A DNA stretch of 64,000 nucleotides from Diphasiastrum complanatum (Eukaryota; Streptophyta; Lycopodiopsida; Lycopodiales; Lycopodiaceae). The notes under the pieces were generated by a model. The model had not been told where the DNA came from. It saw only the letters and a list, made by a program, of their open reading frames with translations, and did no database searches. Position numbers and translations under genes: made by a program. This document shows, piece after piece, positions 1 to 12,700 of this stretch. The stretch covers positions 49,608,908 through 49,672,907 of the forward strand of contig CM055106.1 of the NCBI GenBank assembly GCA_029204225.1. The letters are read 5' to 3'. Position 1 is the first letter of the stretch. Each line of letters opens with the position of its first letter.

Positions 1-378
1 GACATAATTTTGGGCACTTTCACTACTTCCTTTCATGCTTTGAAGGATTTGATTCCTAAGCATGAGTATCCTTGAAGTGTTCTTGGATCCATAAATGGCT
101 TTTAATGAATCCCATGCCTCTTTGGATGTGGTACAAGATGAGATTTCTTTCAAAAGTTCATTACTTACATTCATTTTTATGCAGTGTAATGCAACTCTAC
201 ATCTCTTTTTGTACTTAGCCAATTCAACTCCTCCTTGAGGTTCTACTTCCACCTCAAGTACTATGTCATAAAGATCATGAAGTACAAGCAAGGACTCCAT
301 TTGAACTATCCAAGTAGCATAATTAGTGGATGTAAGTCTTTCACTAGCTTCAAGCAAAAAACCACCCATTGATGCCAT
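1..378 (-). pseudogene. Ty1/copia gag, N-terminal part, runs off the left edge
   Basis: Reading the minus strand from an ATG at 378-376 gives about 126 open codons that run off the window start. The protein begins MASMGGFLLEASERL and includes LHCIKMNVSNELLKEI, the gag (UBN2/DUF4219-like) pattern also seen at 26891 and 45222 in this window. Gag forms the capsid-like particle in which copia elements reverse-transcribe. No stop is seen in the visible part, so it could belong to an intact element, but pol lies outside the window. The 100 bases to its right would be its leader. Family assignment is firm; completeness is unknown. Confidence 0.8.
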
Positions 379-827
379 TTTTGAATGTGAAAAAGCACTA
401 GAAACTCTTATGGTTTCTCTAAGAGATCTGAACCTAAAGTCTTCTAGGAATTTAGAAAGCTTATAGACTCAATCCTATCACTCATGAACTGTGGTACGTT
501 TGTTGTGTTGCTTAATAGTGTTCATAACACTATAGCGGGGTTTTGGTATGATTATGAAGCCAGTCATTGGGTTTCTAGTTCGGATATTGCCATAGATTAT
601 ACTAGAAGGTAACTTAAGTTTGAACCCATTCACCTCATAAGTAATCCATCTCAAATATTCTTTTCAATGATATAAATGTTTTTCATTTACTTATTCTTGT
701 ATTCTCTCCAATCAAGCAAACTTAATTTGATTCAATCTTTGATGCAATTGCCATGATCTATCTACGAAAGCTTGACCATCTTTTTCAATAGTTTTATCAT
801 GATAATGTATGTGGTTTTGGAAATATA

Positions 828-876
<49 letters not shown>

Positions 877-1576
877 CTCTAATGGTGTTTTTCAACCACT
901 TTGAGCGATAGCTTCTCCATGTTTCTCAATGAATTAGCAATAGCTGATTTATCATGCTAAGTATATTTGTTAAGCATTACACATCACTCAAACTGAGAAA
1001 TTTACGATAAGATTCATTTAAAAGTCATTTTTCTCAATCTTAGTGAATTCTATGAGTTTTAAGAATCAATTTACCTTTTTGGATCATTCAGATCCGAGTT
1101 ACGGATTAGAAGTTATAGCCATTTGAAAATCCTTAATAAGTTTAACTCTTGAAAAGCATATATAATATTCCATTATAAAAAACTAAAATCTAATTGTTCT
1201 TTATTTTCTGGAGTTTTTACAGCAGAAGGTAAATCTGTAATTCATTAGACTGTAAAAACATATCATTTAATGTATACTATGGGTTATAGATTCAATATGA
1301 GCACATAAATCCTTTTTTTTTAGACTCAAAAAAACAGATACAAGTATTCATAATAACCGAAAAAACCCAGTCTACATGCTTAACCAAATGATTAAACCAA
1401 AAAATACAGTAAAAAGGTAAATGATTTCACCTCAGATCCTTATGCTCTGACTTAAATTTCAAGGAGACTGTCCATAGGCTAAGGTCTTTTCTTCAACAGT
1501 TGGAGTCACTCTGCATTTTTCTTCAGTAGCCCACATACTTTACTGCCAAACTGCCGGTTCCATCAATATCTTTACC
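379..1576. other. AT-rich non-coding stretch with (TA)n
   Basis: No gene is recognisable. An AT dinucleotide tract of about 44 bases lies at 832-875. The first part may be the 5' leader or LTR of the minus-strand copia element at 1-378, but no primer-binding site could be identified. Confidence 0.5.
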
Positions 1577-1684
1577 GGGTCGTCTTCTTCATTTTACCAA
1601 AAAGTTTTGAATGAAAGGAAGAGGGGTCGCGGGTCGTCTTCTTCATTTTACCAAAAAGTTTTGAATGAAAGGAAGAGGGGTCGC
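1577..1684. repeat. Perfect 54-bp tandem duplication
   Basis: The units 1577-1630 and 1631-1684 are identical head-to-tail copies starting GGGTCGTCTTCTTC and ending GAGGGGTCGC. They sit at the edge of a GA-rich low-complexity block (about 1685-2060). Identity of the two copies implies a recent duplication. Confidence 0.9.
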
Positions 1685-2060
1685 AGAAGGAAGGAAGATA
1701 CAGACAGAGCGGCAGAGAGAGATCAGACGAGAGAGAGATAGATGGAGCGAGAGAGAGAGGTCGGCAGATAGAGAGGGATAGAGTGAGGGAGAGAGATCGA
1801 AGAGGGAGTGCTGACCGTGAGGGAGAGAAATAGATGCGCAAGAATGTAAAATGGGAGCAGGGCGCAGAGGGATGAAGAACGCAGGCAGAGTGAAAAAGGA
1901 GAGAGATCACTGGAGGAAGGGAGGGAGTAACTGAGAGAGAGAGAACAGGGAAACGCGCTGACTATGAGGGAGAGAAAAAGATGCGCAGGTACAGAGCTGG
2001 AGAGCAGGTGCGCAGATGGATGAGGAGCGGTGAGGGAGAGAGAAGACTTTGTCCGGTGAG
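1685..2060. repeat. GA-rich low-complexity block
   Basis: Imperfect GAGAGA-rich sequence broken by GCGCAG and GATAGA words. Open frames through it on the minus strand are Ser/Leu-rich simple translations and are not treated as genes. Confidence 0.6.
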
Positions 2061-4075
2061 ACAATAGGAGAGTTGTCCATCGCATTCAGGCAGAGAAATG
2101 AATGTCTGCTAACCAGGGATGAACCAGTAGGCAAGAGCGCACGTAAATCTGCATGAAAGGTCTTCTTCCCATGATCATACTCCAGGATCAATCAACATGA
2201 AATCAAATCATTAAGAAAAAGAATACAGCAGAAGAATCCATGCCTCTATTCATGACCAGAATACTAGAATGCTCTTCGCTCATAACAAAAGCCAGCCTCT
2301 CCTCTACACTAGAATGAATACTGGAACGAATCAATTGATGAATGCCTCCCTTTCAGAATGCCTCGTGAGAGAGAACGAGAGAGGTTACCAACCGCTCACT
2401 TTCAAACACCATCCTCTTGTTGTTTTCCACTGAATCCATTTCATGGAATTTGACTTTACTCATTCTGATAAAAAGTTTCAGGTCCATTTGACAAGGTCGA
2501 TTAAGGATATGTGGGCTGTAAATTATCGAAGAGTCCATGGTAGGACCTCTTCCAACGACTTTTAGAAGTGTATTTTTTTCAAAACTGACCTTCAATAAAG
2601 CTTATAGCACCTTTCACATCATTTCTTTGTTTCATTTTGAAAACCATCACATGAATATGCGTTTGGCCTCTCAACATAATTTTCAAATTGATCATCCTAG
2701 TATATTTCGGTCATTCCCATTGTTTGACCTCGTCAATTCTTTTCTTCCAAGGCACCTGAATGTCTTATAAGCATTTTCACCTGCAAAATTTTATTTTGAC
2801 TCGTATATTTTGCAGTGTCCTCAATCGATAAGGATTCATCGATTTTTATCCATAACCCCTTCAATTGTGAAGCAATGCTACTAAATCCTTGATTTGAGCT
2901 AGAACTCCAAATTTTCTTCGAAAATCTTTGATGGATCGTGGTTAATTATTGTTTGAACGATTTTGAACTTGCCAACGTATTTTGTTTTGTGGAATCCTTT
3001 TGGACCTTATGATAAGGTCATGGTCCTAATTATTCAAGGACATTCTTAATCTTCAAAAGGATATTTTCACTGGTTTGTTGTCTTTGTCTTGAACTGAACT
3101 TTGCTTGTCATTGTTTGCAGGACCCCTAGCCTTTGGACCTTTCCTTGAAACTTAAGTCAGTGCCTTAAAGGTACCTCGACATCTTTTATTAATCATGATA
3201 TAAAGTACATTTCATCATTACAATATGGCAAAAAATTGCCATTTAATAAAACTACTTAGCAACTGTTGATATTATCGTCCATCAAAGTCACTTATGAGTG
3301 TTGCTAAGAATAGCTTATTGCTATTTAACAAACTTAATAAAAATAGTAACGTAGTAAAAATAGCTCTAATTTGTCTGGTATAACTGTCATTTGAAAATTG
3401 ATTATGACATTTGAACATGCCATAGAATTTCATAGCTACTCTTTAACATAGCCACATTCGTATATCAGTAAAAAGTGGCATAATAGCAGATTTTGCACAT
3501 ATGAGATACATCTAGCACATTTTCTTCTAGAAAATCAGCATCAATGATTGTAGTTGTTGAAATTTTAAAATTTTGACCAGAAAAATGCACTACATGAACC
3601 AATCTAGAATGATGGAAATTTAGATTCTAGTCTCAAACTTGCAAAATCACTCAATCTATGATTTTTAGCAATCACTCTCTTCAACCTCAACATGCACTCA
3701 AAAAATCAGAGAAGATCAATTAGTGCACCTAATTCAAGCTTCAATTTTAATTTTTTGACTGATCTAATCCAAGAACTAATCAAAAGATTAGATTCACTAT
3801 AGAAAATGCTTGATTTTGCACCAAAAATCACTCAAATTGGGTATGTGAGTCAAATTCTACAAATTTTTGAAATTTCTCAGTCAAAACCAGAGCTGTACGG
3901 CCTCACACGTGTGAAAAGGGTTCCTACAGCCCACAACAAAATATGGACCAAAAAATTTTGAGGATAGCTATCAAATCCAACTCGCTACACAAAATTTGAC
4001 TAGTTTCCAAAAAACTGCTAATTTTGGCTTTGATTTGGCTTAACCCTACCAATTTCAACAAAACCTCTTGTACTA
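2061..4075. other. No recognisable gene
   Basis: AT-rich DNA without a supported coding region, tRNA or clear repeat. The last part (about 3880-4075) probably is the leader of a minus-strand copia element whose primer-binding site is at 4076-4088. It carries a CACACGTGTG palindrome at 3904-3913. Confidence 0.4.
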
Positions 4076-4550
4076 GGCTTTGATACCATGTGCAAAAAGT
4101 ACAAAAAGGACCAAGAGTAGATCCTAATCTGATCCTCAAGAGAGATTGGTTGTCAAATTACTTAATCTATCAATCTACTTGAGATTAAGATCAATCTAGA
4201 TCAATTCTAGACACAAAATCCTAACAAGAACAATCATTAATTGAAGGTAGGTGTACTTTCTGGTTTCTCACGTGTGAAACCCTGTCTGAGTACGGACTCC
4301 AACCTAAAAATCAAGTACACATTGATAGCACCTCAAAACAATCAAAACAAATGTAGACAAATGGAGAAAATCACTCAAAATTGCTTCAAAAAGCAAGATT
4401 GGTGTCTCACATTGATTATGGCCAAATAAGCCTCTATATATACATTTTTGGAGCTCGAGGTACTGATCATGCATCAGATCTCACACATGTGCGGATGCTT
4501 TGTCACCATCATGCAATTTGACACTTGGATCAAAACTTTCTATTCTAGAC
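4076..4550 (-). mobile_element. Minus-strand copia LTR remnant with primer-binding site
   Basis: On the minus strand TGGTATCAAAGCC (complement of 4076-4088) matches the initiator-Met tRNA primer-binding site used by many plant copia elements. It directly follows an LTR end reading ...GCACA, so LTR sequence starts at 4089 and runs rightwards. A TATATATA-like box lies near 4435. A CACGTG-containing segment at about 4266 (TCACGTGTGAAA, followed by a diverged CTGAGTAC) resembles the LTR of the intact copia element at 25398, in the opposite orientation. The right limit is uncertain; integrase homology on the other strand starts near 4584. Confidence 0.55.
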
Positions 4551-4583
4551 AATCTATTGTTCTTGATCTCGACTATCCTCGTG

Positions 4584-5720
4584 ATAAAGTCGAGTTACTT
4601 GTCTCTCAAGACTGTCTAGTTGGTAAACAGAGTAGGAAACCATTTAAATCAAGCCATCAACATATTGCTAGAGGATTATTAGACACTGTACATTCAGACA
4701 TTCGTGGCCCGATGAAAAATCCTTCGCTGAAGGATGCAAAGTATTTTATAACTTTTATTGATGAATTTTCCAGAAGGACTATGGTGTACTTTATAAGGAA
4801 GAAATCAGAAGTCTTCAACTGCTTCAGAATCTTCAAGGAGTGTGCAGAAAAGGAGACTGGACGGACGATCAAGGCTCTAAGGTCAGACAATGGTGGAGAA
4901 TATATCTTTATTGAGTTTAAGGAGTACTGCCAAAGCCAAGGCATTGAGCAGCAATTCATCACTCCTTACAGTCCTCAGTCTAATGGCTTAGCCGAGAGGA
5001 AGAACCGTACCCTGGTTGAATCAGCCAAATGTATGCTAGCGCATGCATCGCTGCCCAAGAGATTCTGGGCCGAAGCTGTATCCACTGCAACTTATGTCCT
5101 GAATAGATGTTCGACCAAGGCACTCTCAGGCAAGACACCCCACGAGGTGTGGACAGGCTCTAAGCCTTTTGTGAAGAACCTAAGAGTGTTTGGGTGCATT
5201 TCCTACACGTAGGTCCCAAAAGACACGAGGAAGAAATTGGACTTCCAAGGTCTCAAGACCATCCTGATTGGATATACTTCATCTGATAATACATACAAGC
5301 TGTATGATCCTGATACCCAGCAAATCTTGTATAGCCGAGATACAGTCTTTATCGAAGATCAGTTCGTCGACATCAAAGGCAAGGATATTGCTCCAGGAGA
5401 ACCTTCATCACTTGCCATTGACACGACTGTCCGAGCTTCTGGCTTAGGCGTTTCTATTGTCGACCCACTTTTTGACATCGAATCAGACGAAGACGTTGCC
5501 GCTACCCAGTAACAAGTCCTAGGAGTGGTTCATCAGTCGAATCCTCCCAGAAGATCAAGCCGAGTGCACACACAGCCCACAAGGTATACTCCTGAGTCTG
5601 CATGTCTCTTGATATAGGAACCGACGACAGTCGAAGAGGCACTCAGCCAACTAGACTCTGATCTCTAGAGAGAAGCTATGGACAGATGTGGAACTAGCAG
5701 GGGAGGGACCGAGTTGGAGC
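4584..5720 (+). pseudogene. Ty1/copia integrase to RT-N fragment, broken
   Basis: The frame holds the copia integrase core: HSDIRGP with the first Asp, FITFIDEFSRR, LRSDNGGEY with the second Asp, and PYSPQSNGLAERKNRTL with the catalytic Glu, then FWAEAVSTATYVLNRC and VFGCISYT. A stop follows at 5210-5212, and the same protein continues from 5237 (FQGLKTILIGYTSS, YDPDTQQILYSRDTVF). It decays into RRSSRV and EPTTVEEALSQLDSDL, the segment just before reverse transcriptase, with stops. RT and RNase H are missing. Gag and protease are also absent, and the LTR-like DNA on its left is in opposite orientation, so the piece has been rearranged. Integrase would have inserted the element cDNA; this copy is dead. 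Confidence 0.85.
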
Positions 5721-5883
5721 CTCCAATTACATTTCATTGTTTGATCAACATAGAATGCAATTATATTGGTTAATTGTTGAGTAATTGAATCGAGACCATA
5801 GATGCAAAGAGATGGCTAAGATTTAGAAGTGGAATCCTAATCTAGAAAGTTCCAAATGCGGTCTACAATGTCTACATTGTTGA

Positions 5884-6083
<200 letters not shown>

Positions 6084-6084
6084 T

Positions 6085-6360
6085 AGTACCCCCTAGTACC
6101 GCCATTATGGTACCGCCAGTATGGTGCCGCCTTGTAGAACGCGCTACCAGGGCGGCACCATATTTAATATATTTTTTTAGTAGGTTAAAAATAGGTCAAA
6201 ATAGATTAAAAATACAAAAAAAGAAAGGGAAATAGATTTTAAAAATATTAAAAATATCAAATATATTGAATAATAAAAAATGTTATTATATTGAATAATA
6301 AAAAATGTTATTATATTATGGCACCGCGGCACCAGTATTGTGCCGCGGTACTAGTATGGT
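6085..6360. repeat. Palindrome-rich GGTACC/GGCACC segment
   Basis: Two short GC-rich clusters of GGTACC-, GGTGCC- and GGCACC-type words flank an AT-rich core. Perfect inverted repeats are visible: ATGGTGCCGCC (6121-6131) with GGCGGCACCAT (6151-6161), and ACCGCGGCAC (6323-6332) with GTGCCGCGGT (6340-6349). The core contains a 25-bp unit repeated exactly twice (6266-6290 and 6291-6315). It could be a small foldback or MITE-like element next to the TA tract; no target duplication was identified. Confidence 0.5.
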
Positions 6361-9020
6361 GTCAAGTTTTTAGTATATGAAAGAAGTGTATCTCCAATTA
6401 TGGATGTGATATTTATCATTTACTAAAATTAGTTTTCAATCTTTGTCGATCCTTTCTATATTTGAAAGCAAGATCTTGATGCATGGTTGATTGGTAGTTT
6501 GTCCCTTAGTTATTTTGCATCAACAAGTTTCATAGTTAGATGTTGTTTGGATCTTGACAATGAGGGTTTGTTCGAAGTGTTTAAAACTTTCACACTACTT
6601 GCATGTCATTCCCATTCTTCTATGACCTCTTAGTATATGTGATCAAAAAATTACCATCTGGATATCCTTTAAACATTATCGTACATAGTGTCAACTCATG
6701 TTTTCAATTTGGGTAATTAAAACCAAAGCATATCTGATACTAATCTCTATCTTTTATCTATAATGAGTCTAGCCTTTTGTGATTCAAAGAGAATCTCTCT
6801 TCTTAGAACCAAACTCAAGAGAGTTTTTTTATAGAACATGAATTCAGTTTTTTCTTTCAGTTTTGGCACCTCCTCTTATTTTATCAACCTTACCCCTTTG
6901 CTAAATATCAGTGTTTGAAAAGCCAATAGGTTATTACTTCTCCTAAAGTATTGAGGTTGGCTTTCCCTATAGAATCAACTTCCTTGGAGGTAAGACATTC
7001 ATGTTCTTGATAGAAAAATCCCTCTAGTGGCTTGGTAGTTTGTGTTGATGTTTTTTCTCTAGCAAGATGGTTTGCTTGCTCACTCCCTCCCCACTAATAG
7101 GCCACTAGCATTTTCATAAAATTTTGTCGTGTTTTTTTCTTTTTTACACTTACTTCATGTATCACATGAAGAAACACTCTTTTCTTTGAGGCTTCTAGAG
7201 CTCACCTACAATAATCAGCACTAGAAGGATCTTCTCTTGCACTATACTATATAGGCACCCTCAACACTAAGTCACACTTTAAGTTGAAATGTGTTCATAT
7301 CCTAAAAAATCTAGCCAATTTCTTCCTTGTCTCATGTGCTAAGCCAAGTCCAACAAAAGGAATTAGCGTGAATTTCCAAAGGTATCCTTGTTTATGTCAT
7401 CCTTTAGTACATTATTGGGAAAGGTTTGGCATTTAATATCCTTCTTTGAATATAGAAGAAAGCCCTTGCCCGAGGGCCTTTCTAGATGTAAGACTTGCTA
7501 CCCGAGGGTGGGTAGCTCGAGGGCCCAAGTTCTCACCTTTGGAAAACCTTTCCTTAACGTAAAAATCACAAAATTCACACGTGTTTTTTTTTTAATGGTT
7601 TTTTTTTATAACTAAGGCATTATGCTTGCAATGTCCATGGGCCCTATGAGTGTAATGCCCTATGTTGCCCGCTGGTGTGCACCACCGTGTGTCTTGGGCA
7701 TCAACCTCCTCCGTCCCGAGCAGAGACGCCCGCGACCCAGGTAATGGTGGCCATTTTTCTCGAGCACCAGCATCGGCGCCCCTTTCCCGGACACATGCGC
7801 TCACATGAGACAAAGAGCCAATTTTTAGATATATGGTTTACTAGCGAGCTCTCAGAAATGATTATGGCATATTGTTCTGGCTGCCCTATGATGGGCACTC
7901 CAAGCAGCCAGTTAAAAAAAAAAATGGGGCTCACAACGTGCAGGAGCCAAAGCTATGCATGCCTCTTAGATACAAGGCTCCCCATCCTTACAAGCTCTTT
8001 TGGATGGTCGCTTAACCTCCATAGCATGAATGCCTCCTCTAATATTTTTTATCGTCGTATTCTCTTGACCCTCGACCTTCATTATACACTATGGTTTGAA
8101 TGCGTAATAAGTACCTGGTGAATATTATGCCCATCTTTAAACGGATTAAAAAGCAGAAAATATATGTGCTTTTTTTCAAACGCGGGTTTTGCACTTTTCT
8201 GCTGCCTCTCCGTACAGCATCGGTACGATTGCCATGTGGCGCATTCATAGTGGTCGGTCAAAGTCAAACTGCTTATTATGCTTCGTAATGTACATGTGAA
8301 AGAGTTTAAGGTACCCATTACGCAATGGAAGGCGCCTCGCCCAAAAAATTTTAGAAATCCTTAATGGTGTCGGCTCCTTCCATAGTACAAAAAGGTTAAA
8401 AATTCATGATGTGCAATGCAAAGCTGGAAAGATTTTCATACTCTAAATAGCAATCTCCATTCCATACATACCCTACAGAACTTTTAAAAGCCAGTTGTTC
8501 CCATGATGCTGGAAATACCAGTCTCAACTATCTTGTAGGTTGTGAATGGTGAAGCCTTAGCCCACCTTGTCTTCTGGTGCCATGAGTATTTCATATCGAA
8601 TTGATTTCGAGTTGAAGAGGGTAGCCTAAGCTTACCGCTGACCACTTGTCATTGACGCTCTTCAGACTTGTACTAAGCGAATCGGTTTTATTTCTTCGAC
8701 GCTTTTTTCAACCTGTGGCATCTTTGCAGGTTGCAAACCCTGTGGAGTCTGGACAGCATGTTTGGCAAGAAACAGATTGCTCAATCATGGCAAGAAAGGT
8801 AGTATCAATCCTTCCAAAATCATTGGATACGTGCGTAGAACATGCACTCGTCTTATTGATAGCCCATTATGCTTCATTATCATCTTTCCGCGTTTTTGTT
8901 CTTTCCTCGGCTGGAATGCGTCCTGGTATAGATGACATGCTTTTGTTGGATCAGTCCCAAATTGTATAGTTCTCATCAATTAAAGCCCACTTAACCGCCT
9001 CCTTCGATTCTAATGTACAG
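6361..9020. other. No recognisable gene
   Basis: Short open frames occur but none shows a known domain, codon structure or splice pattern. The right end may include the distal 3' region of the minus-strand MYB gene. Confidence 0.4.
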
Positions 9021-9022
9021 GG

Positions 9023-9028
9023 TTTATT
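9023..9028 (-). terminator. Candidate poly(A) signal of the RVE-like gene
   Basis: On the minus strand AATAAA lies about 300 bases downstream of the stop codon of the MYB gene (9331-9329). Position and sequence fit a canonical polyadenylation signal; transcript evidence is lacking. Confidence 0.4.
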
Positions 9029-9328
9029 TTGCATTCATCAAACAGTACTTGTACTTCTGCCGAGAAACAAAAACGAAACCAATCATAGTATGCATCTCTT
9101 TGTAAGAATACACACCGCTATTTATACTTGGATTAGAGGACAACGGCTTCCAGCTTATTACAAATCTCCATCTCGAGAGTTGGTAAAATAATGTCAAAAT
9201 GTTACAAAGAATTGGTAGACCCCAAATGATACTTTTAAGAACTAGCATCTTGGAATTCTACATTTCAGGTCCTATTTACATGGATGCCACTCTACATGCA
9301 TCCAAGGCCAGGATATTATCGCCTCATT

Positions 9329-9687
9329 TCAGGAAATTGCTTGGACAGTGCAAAGACTCCTTGGTGGACTAGAACCCCAAGGGATTATGTTAGGATTCCA
9401 AGGTGTACTATCAACAAGCTGTGGTAAAGGAGAACTATCGAGTAGTAGAGGTGGCAAACTCATTAAATCAGCAATACTTCCACTATCAACAGAAAGTTGT
9501 CGCGGACTTGGTGATTGTAAGCCAGCTTCACAGGAATGCAGATGAAACGCAGGAATATGCCCAATTTCGAAGGGGCACAAATTGTCATCAACGTTTGAGC
9601 CTGACTGCTTCGAGCCAAGTTTCCCAGGAAAAGAAGTCAAATTATCGGCAGCTGGCTGAAAATCGATAAGCATCATAAGATAGTGTG

Positions 9688-9744
<57 letters not shown>

Positions 9745-12700
9745 AACACAACAATCACCTAATCTCAGAAGTCCCTCAACATATTTTGTACCTGAGATGG
9801 AGCACAGGATACGCTAACAGCGCCATTTGCATGACTTGGGTCGGGCATCGTTGAGCTAGAGTTGGAGCTGGCCATCAATAGTTTCTGTTGAATCAACAAC
9901 GTCGTAAGTACAAACCTTTTAAAAGCTTCACTGAGTTTTATAGCATGTAGCCGAAATGTGATTTGATAATGTCATGGGCTTTATAAGAAGAGTTTCCCCA
10001 AAGGATTTTAGATATAAAAGCTTAAGTTTGTACCAAAGATATCAAAAGGTCAATAAAAAGTCCAATAAATGGTATGTTCGTGAAGACCTTTCCTCTTCTT
10101 GAGATCACGAGTTCAATTCCATCAGTCACAAAAGAGGGCATACAAGAGAAAAAAAAAGTGAATACAAAGAGGAATAGAAAAAAAACACTGATGTGAATCA
10201 ACCTTCTCATCTGCACAATTTGGCAATAAAAATTGACAACAACAAAAATCTTCTGTCAATGGGTCAAGAAGTCAATATACCTATGGTTCTTTAGATAATC
10301 TTTTGAATCCTGATTCAAATTTCAATGGTCTTCATGTATGAAACAAGCAAGATAGAGCACAATGGAAACACTCACATATTCTTGAAAATCGGGACTTGAG
10401 ATATTGATAACAAGGTTTTTCATTAGTAGCAAGACCTGCAGAACACAAGAAAATAACACATTTAGTTGAATGACAAAACGTAACAAAAATTCCTGTTGTT
10501 AATTTACCACACAAGATGAGCACATACAAGAGAAGTAAAAAACAAAGAAGCTTGATAAATAGCTGGACACCAATAACTATCAGGCATTTGAGGAGAGCTG
10601 AAGTACCCAGTGCTTTCAAAATAAAATATCTTCTCTTTATGAAAACCCAGTCCCACGCAGAAAATCACAAAAGTCACTATACAAAAAAAGACATGTAAAT
10701 TTATTTGTATCACTTGAAGATGATGGCAATTGAATGTTGTTAGAAAAGAATTCCCAAGATTGAATGCTGACCAAATCTTTTCGAAATAAAAGAAATCAAA
10801 CATGTAAGAAAGACGATGAAGTTTAACCACAATAGTCAAACTGAACAAGAGTATCCATGGAAATATGTAGTACATACCGTTTCACGGTCAATAGGAGACA
10901 ATTCTGACAATGCTGTCAAGTGGCCATTAACGCCTGGGTCAAAAACTCTTCCAATGAACTTATAAACCTCAGCAAAGTCGGGAGTGGCTAAATTCAACAC
11001 AAGATACGAGTATCAATATCAAACTACGGTGATCAAGAATTTCTGCAGTATGCATGTCCTTATAAGCCCCCAGATGCTAGTAGACTAGAAGATTGATATT
11101 AAACATCAATTGAAAGATTTCTGGGTAAGTTCATTATGCACTAAAAAGCAAATTGGTTTTGATTTACCCCAATTGTAAAAACAATCAGCAGAACTACTCT
11201 TCAACATAATGCTGAAGAGTAGTTCTGCTGATTGTTGAAGATGAAAACATAATGCTCTTCAACATTACACAGTCATAATGCTCTCAATCAGAACTTTCAT
11301 CTTCAGCATTATGACTGTGTAGTTTGCCGACTGTTTCGGGTGCAGGATGGTCCAGTTTAGGTGTATTAACTCTCAGGCTCTCTGATTCTCCCTCTCCCTC
11401 CCAGGCCCGAAATGCACAGATATTATTTTTTTTTCAACGATTTTTGAAAATGATTCTTTGCAGCAAATCGCGATTCGCAGAATCGAGATTCACGAATCGC
11501 AAAACCAGCGAATCGTGATTCGCTGCATCTATGCTCTTCAATTACATAGATATGGGTGAAAGAGCATCATGGTATATCTTGTATCAAGAATTTCTAACTC
11601 CAAATGCATATGATTTATGGCTCAAGCTCTACATGGACATGATCAATAGTAGATACTATATAAGTACCCAATGAAGACAGATCTCAGCAAGAGCCTCATT
11701 GCTCTTCTGGCCCAATTCATTGTCATTCAGTGCTATTTTTGGCTTCATTCCATTATGATTTGATTGATTCTGTATTCTTTGACAGGCAACATGCACTTTC
11801 AGCTTCATCCCAGAAGGATTCGATTAATTTTGTGCTGTAGCTACAAGAATGTTCATGTTCCTTTTCATTTTTGTAGCATGATTCCATGTAGGGTGCTCTA
11901 CATTGGGATTGCACATGTGACAAATTACCTCTCAGAGAAAGAGACTGATGGCTTCCTAGACCAAGAAGCAACCTATCTTGTGACCACCCAGCAGATGAAA
12001 GTCCACTGCTGCAGCTATTACTGCTATGGTTTCTTCTGTTTAAAATGGCGACAGAACCAGGTTCAGATGTGTTCAAACCTGATAAAATAACAAACGATGA
12101 GTACCCATCCATATCAAAGAGAGAGATATTTTGATTATCTGTAAACAGAAAACCTGAAGGCTTGAACTGTGCAGAGCACCGTCATCAGGCCAACTCATTG
12201 TATTTTCTCACAATTTTGCCACGTGACATAGCAAACATCACTCACCAAAAGCAGCATTCCAAGCAGAGGGTTCAGCATATCCCCAAGCTGACACAGTAGA
12301 GGAGGAAACAGTAGGTTCATATAAATCAAAACCTGGTGATTCCATGCCAAATTCAGTTTCGGCTGAACCAGCAGAAGAACCAGCAATGCACGGCATTTGT
12401 TGCTGGACTGAACCTACAAATAATTGCAGGGCAAGAATAGAAAAAGATCAAATTCCACGAAAGCTGATGCACTCGAGCTTACACTTTTGCATTCATAATT
12501 TTTTGTACATGGGAGTCATAAAATAGTCTAAAATGATTTAAGCAAAACAGTGAGGTCTTGCAAAAAGATTTCAAATGTGTATCAAAGTCATCTGAAAGAG
12601 CACTATAAATCCCCATGATGAAACATAACATGAAAAAGATTCCTTGAATCCATACCATTCTTTGATGCTTTTTGAGGATATGGTTGAGCTGATTTCCGCT

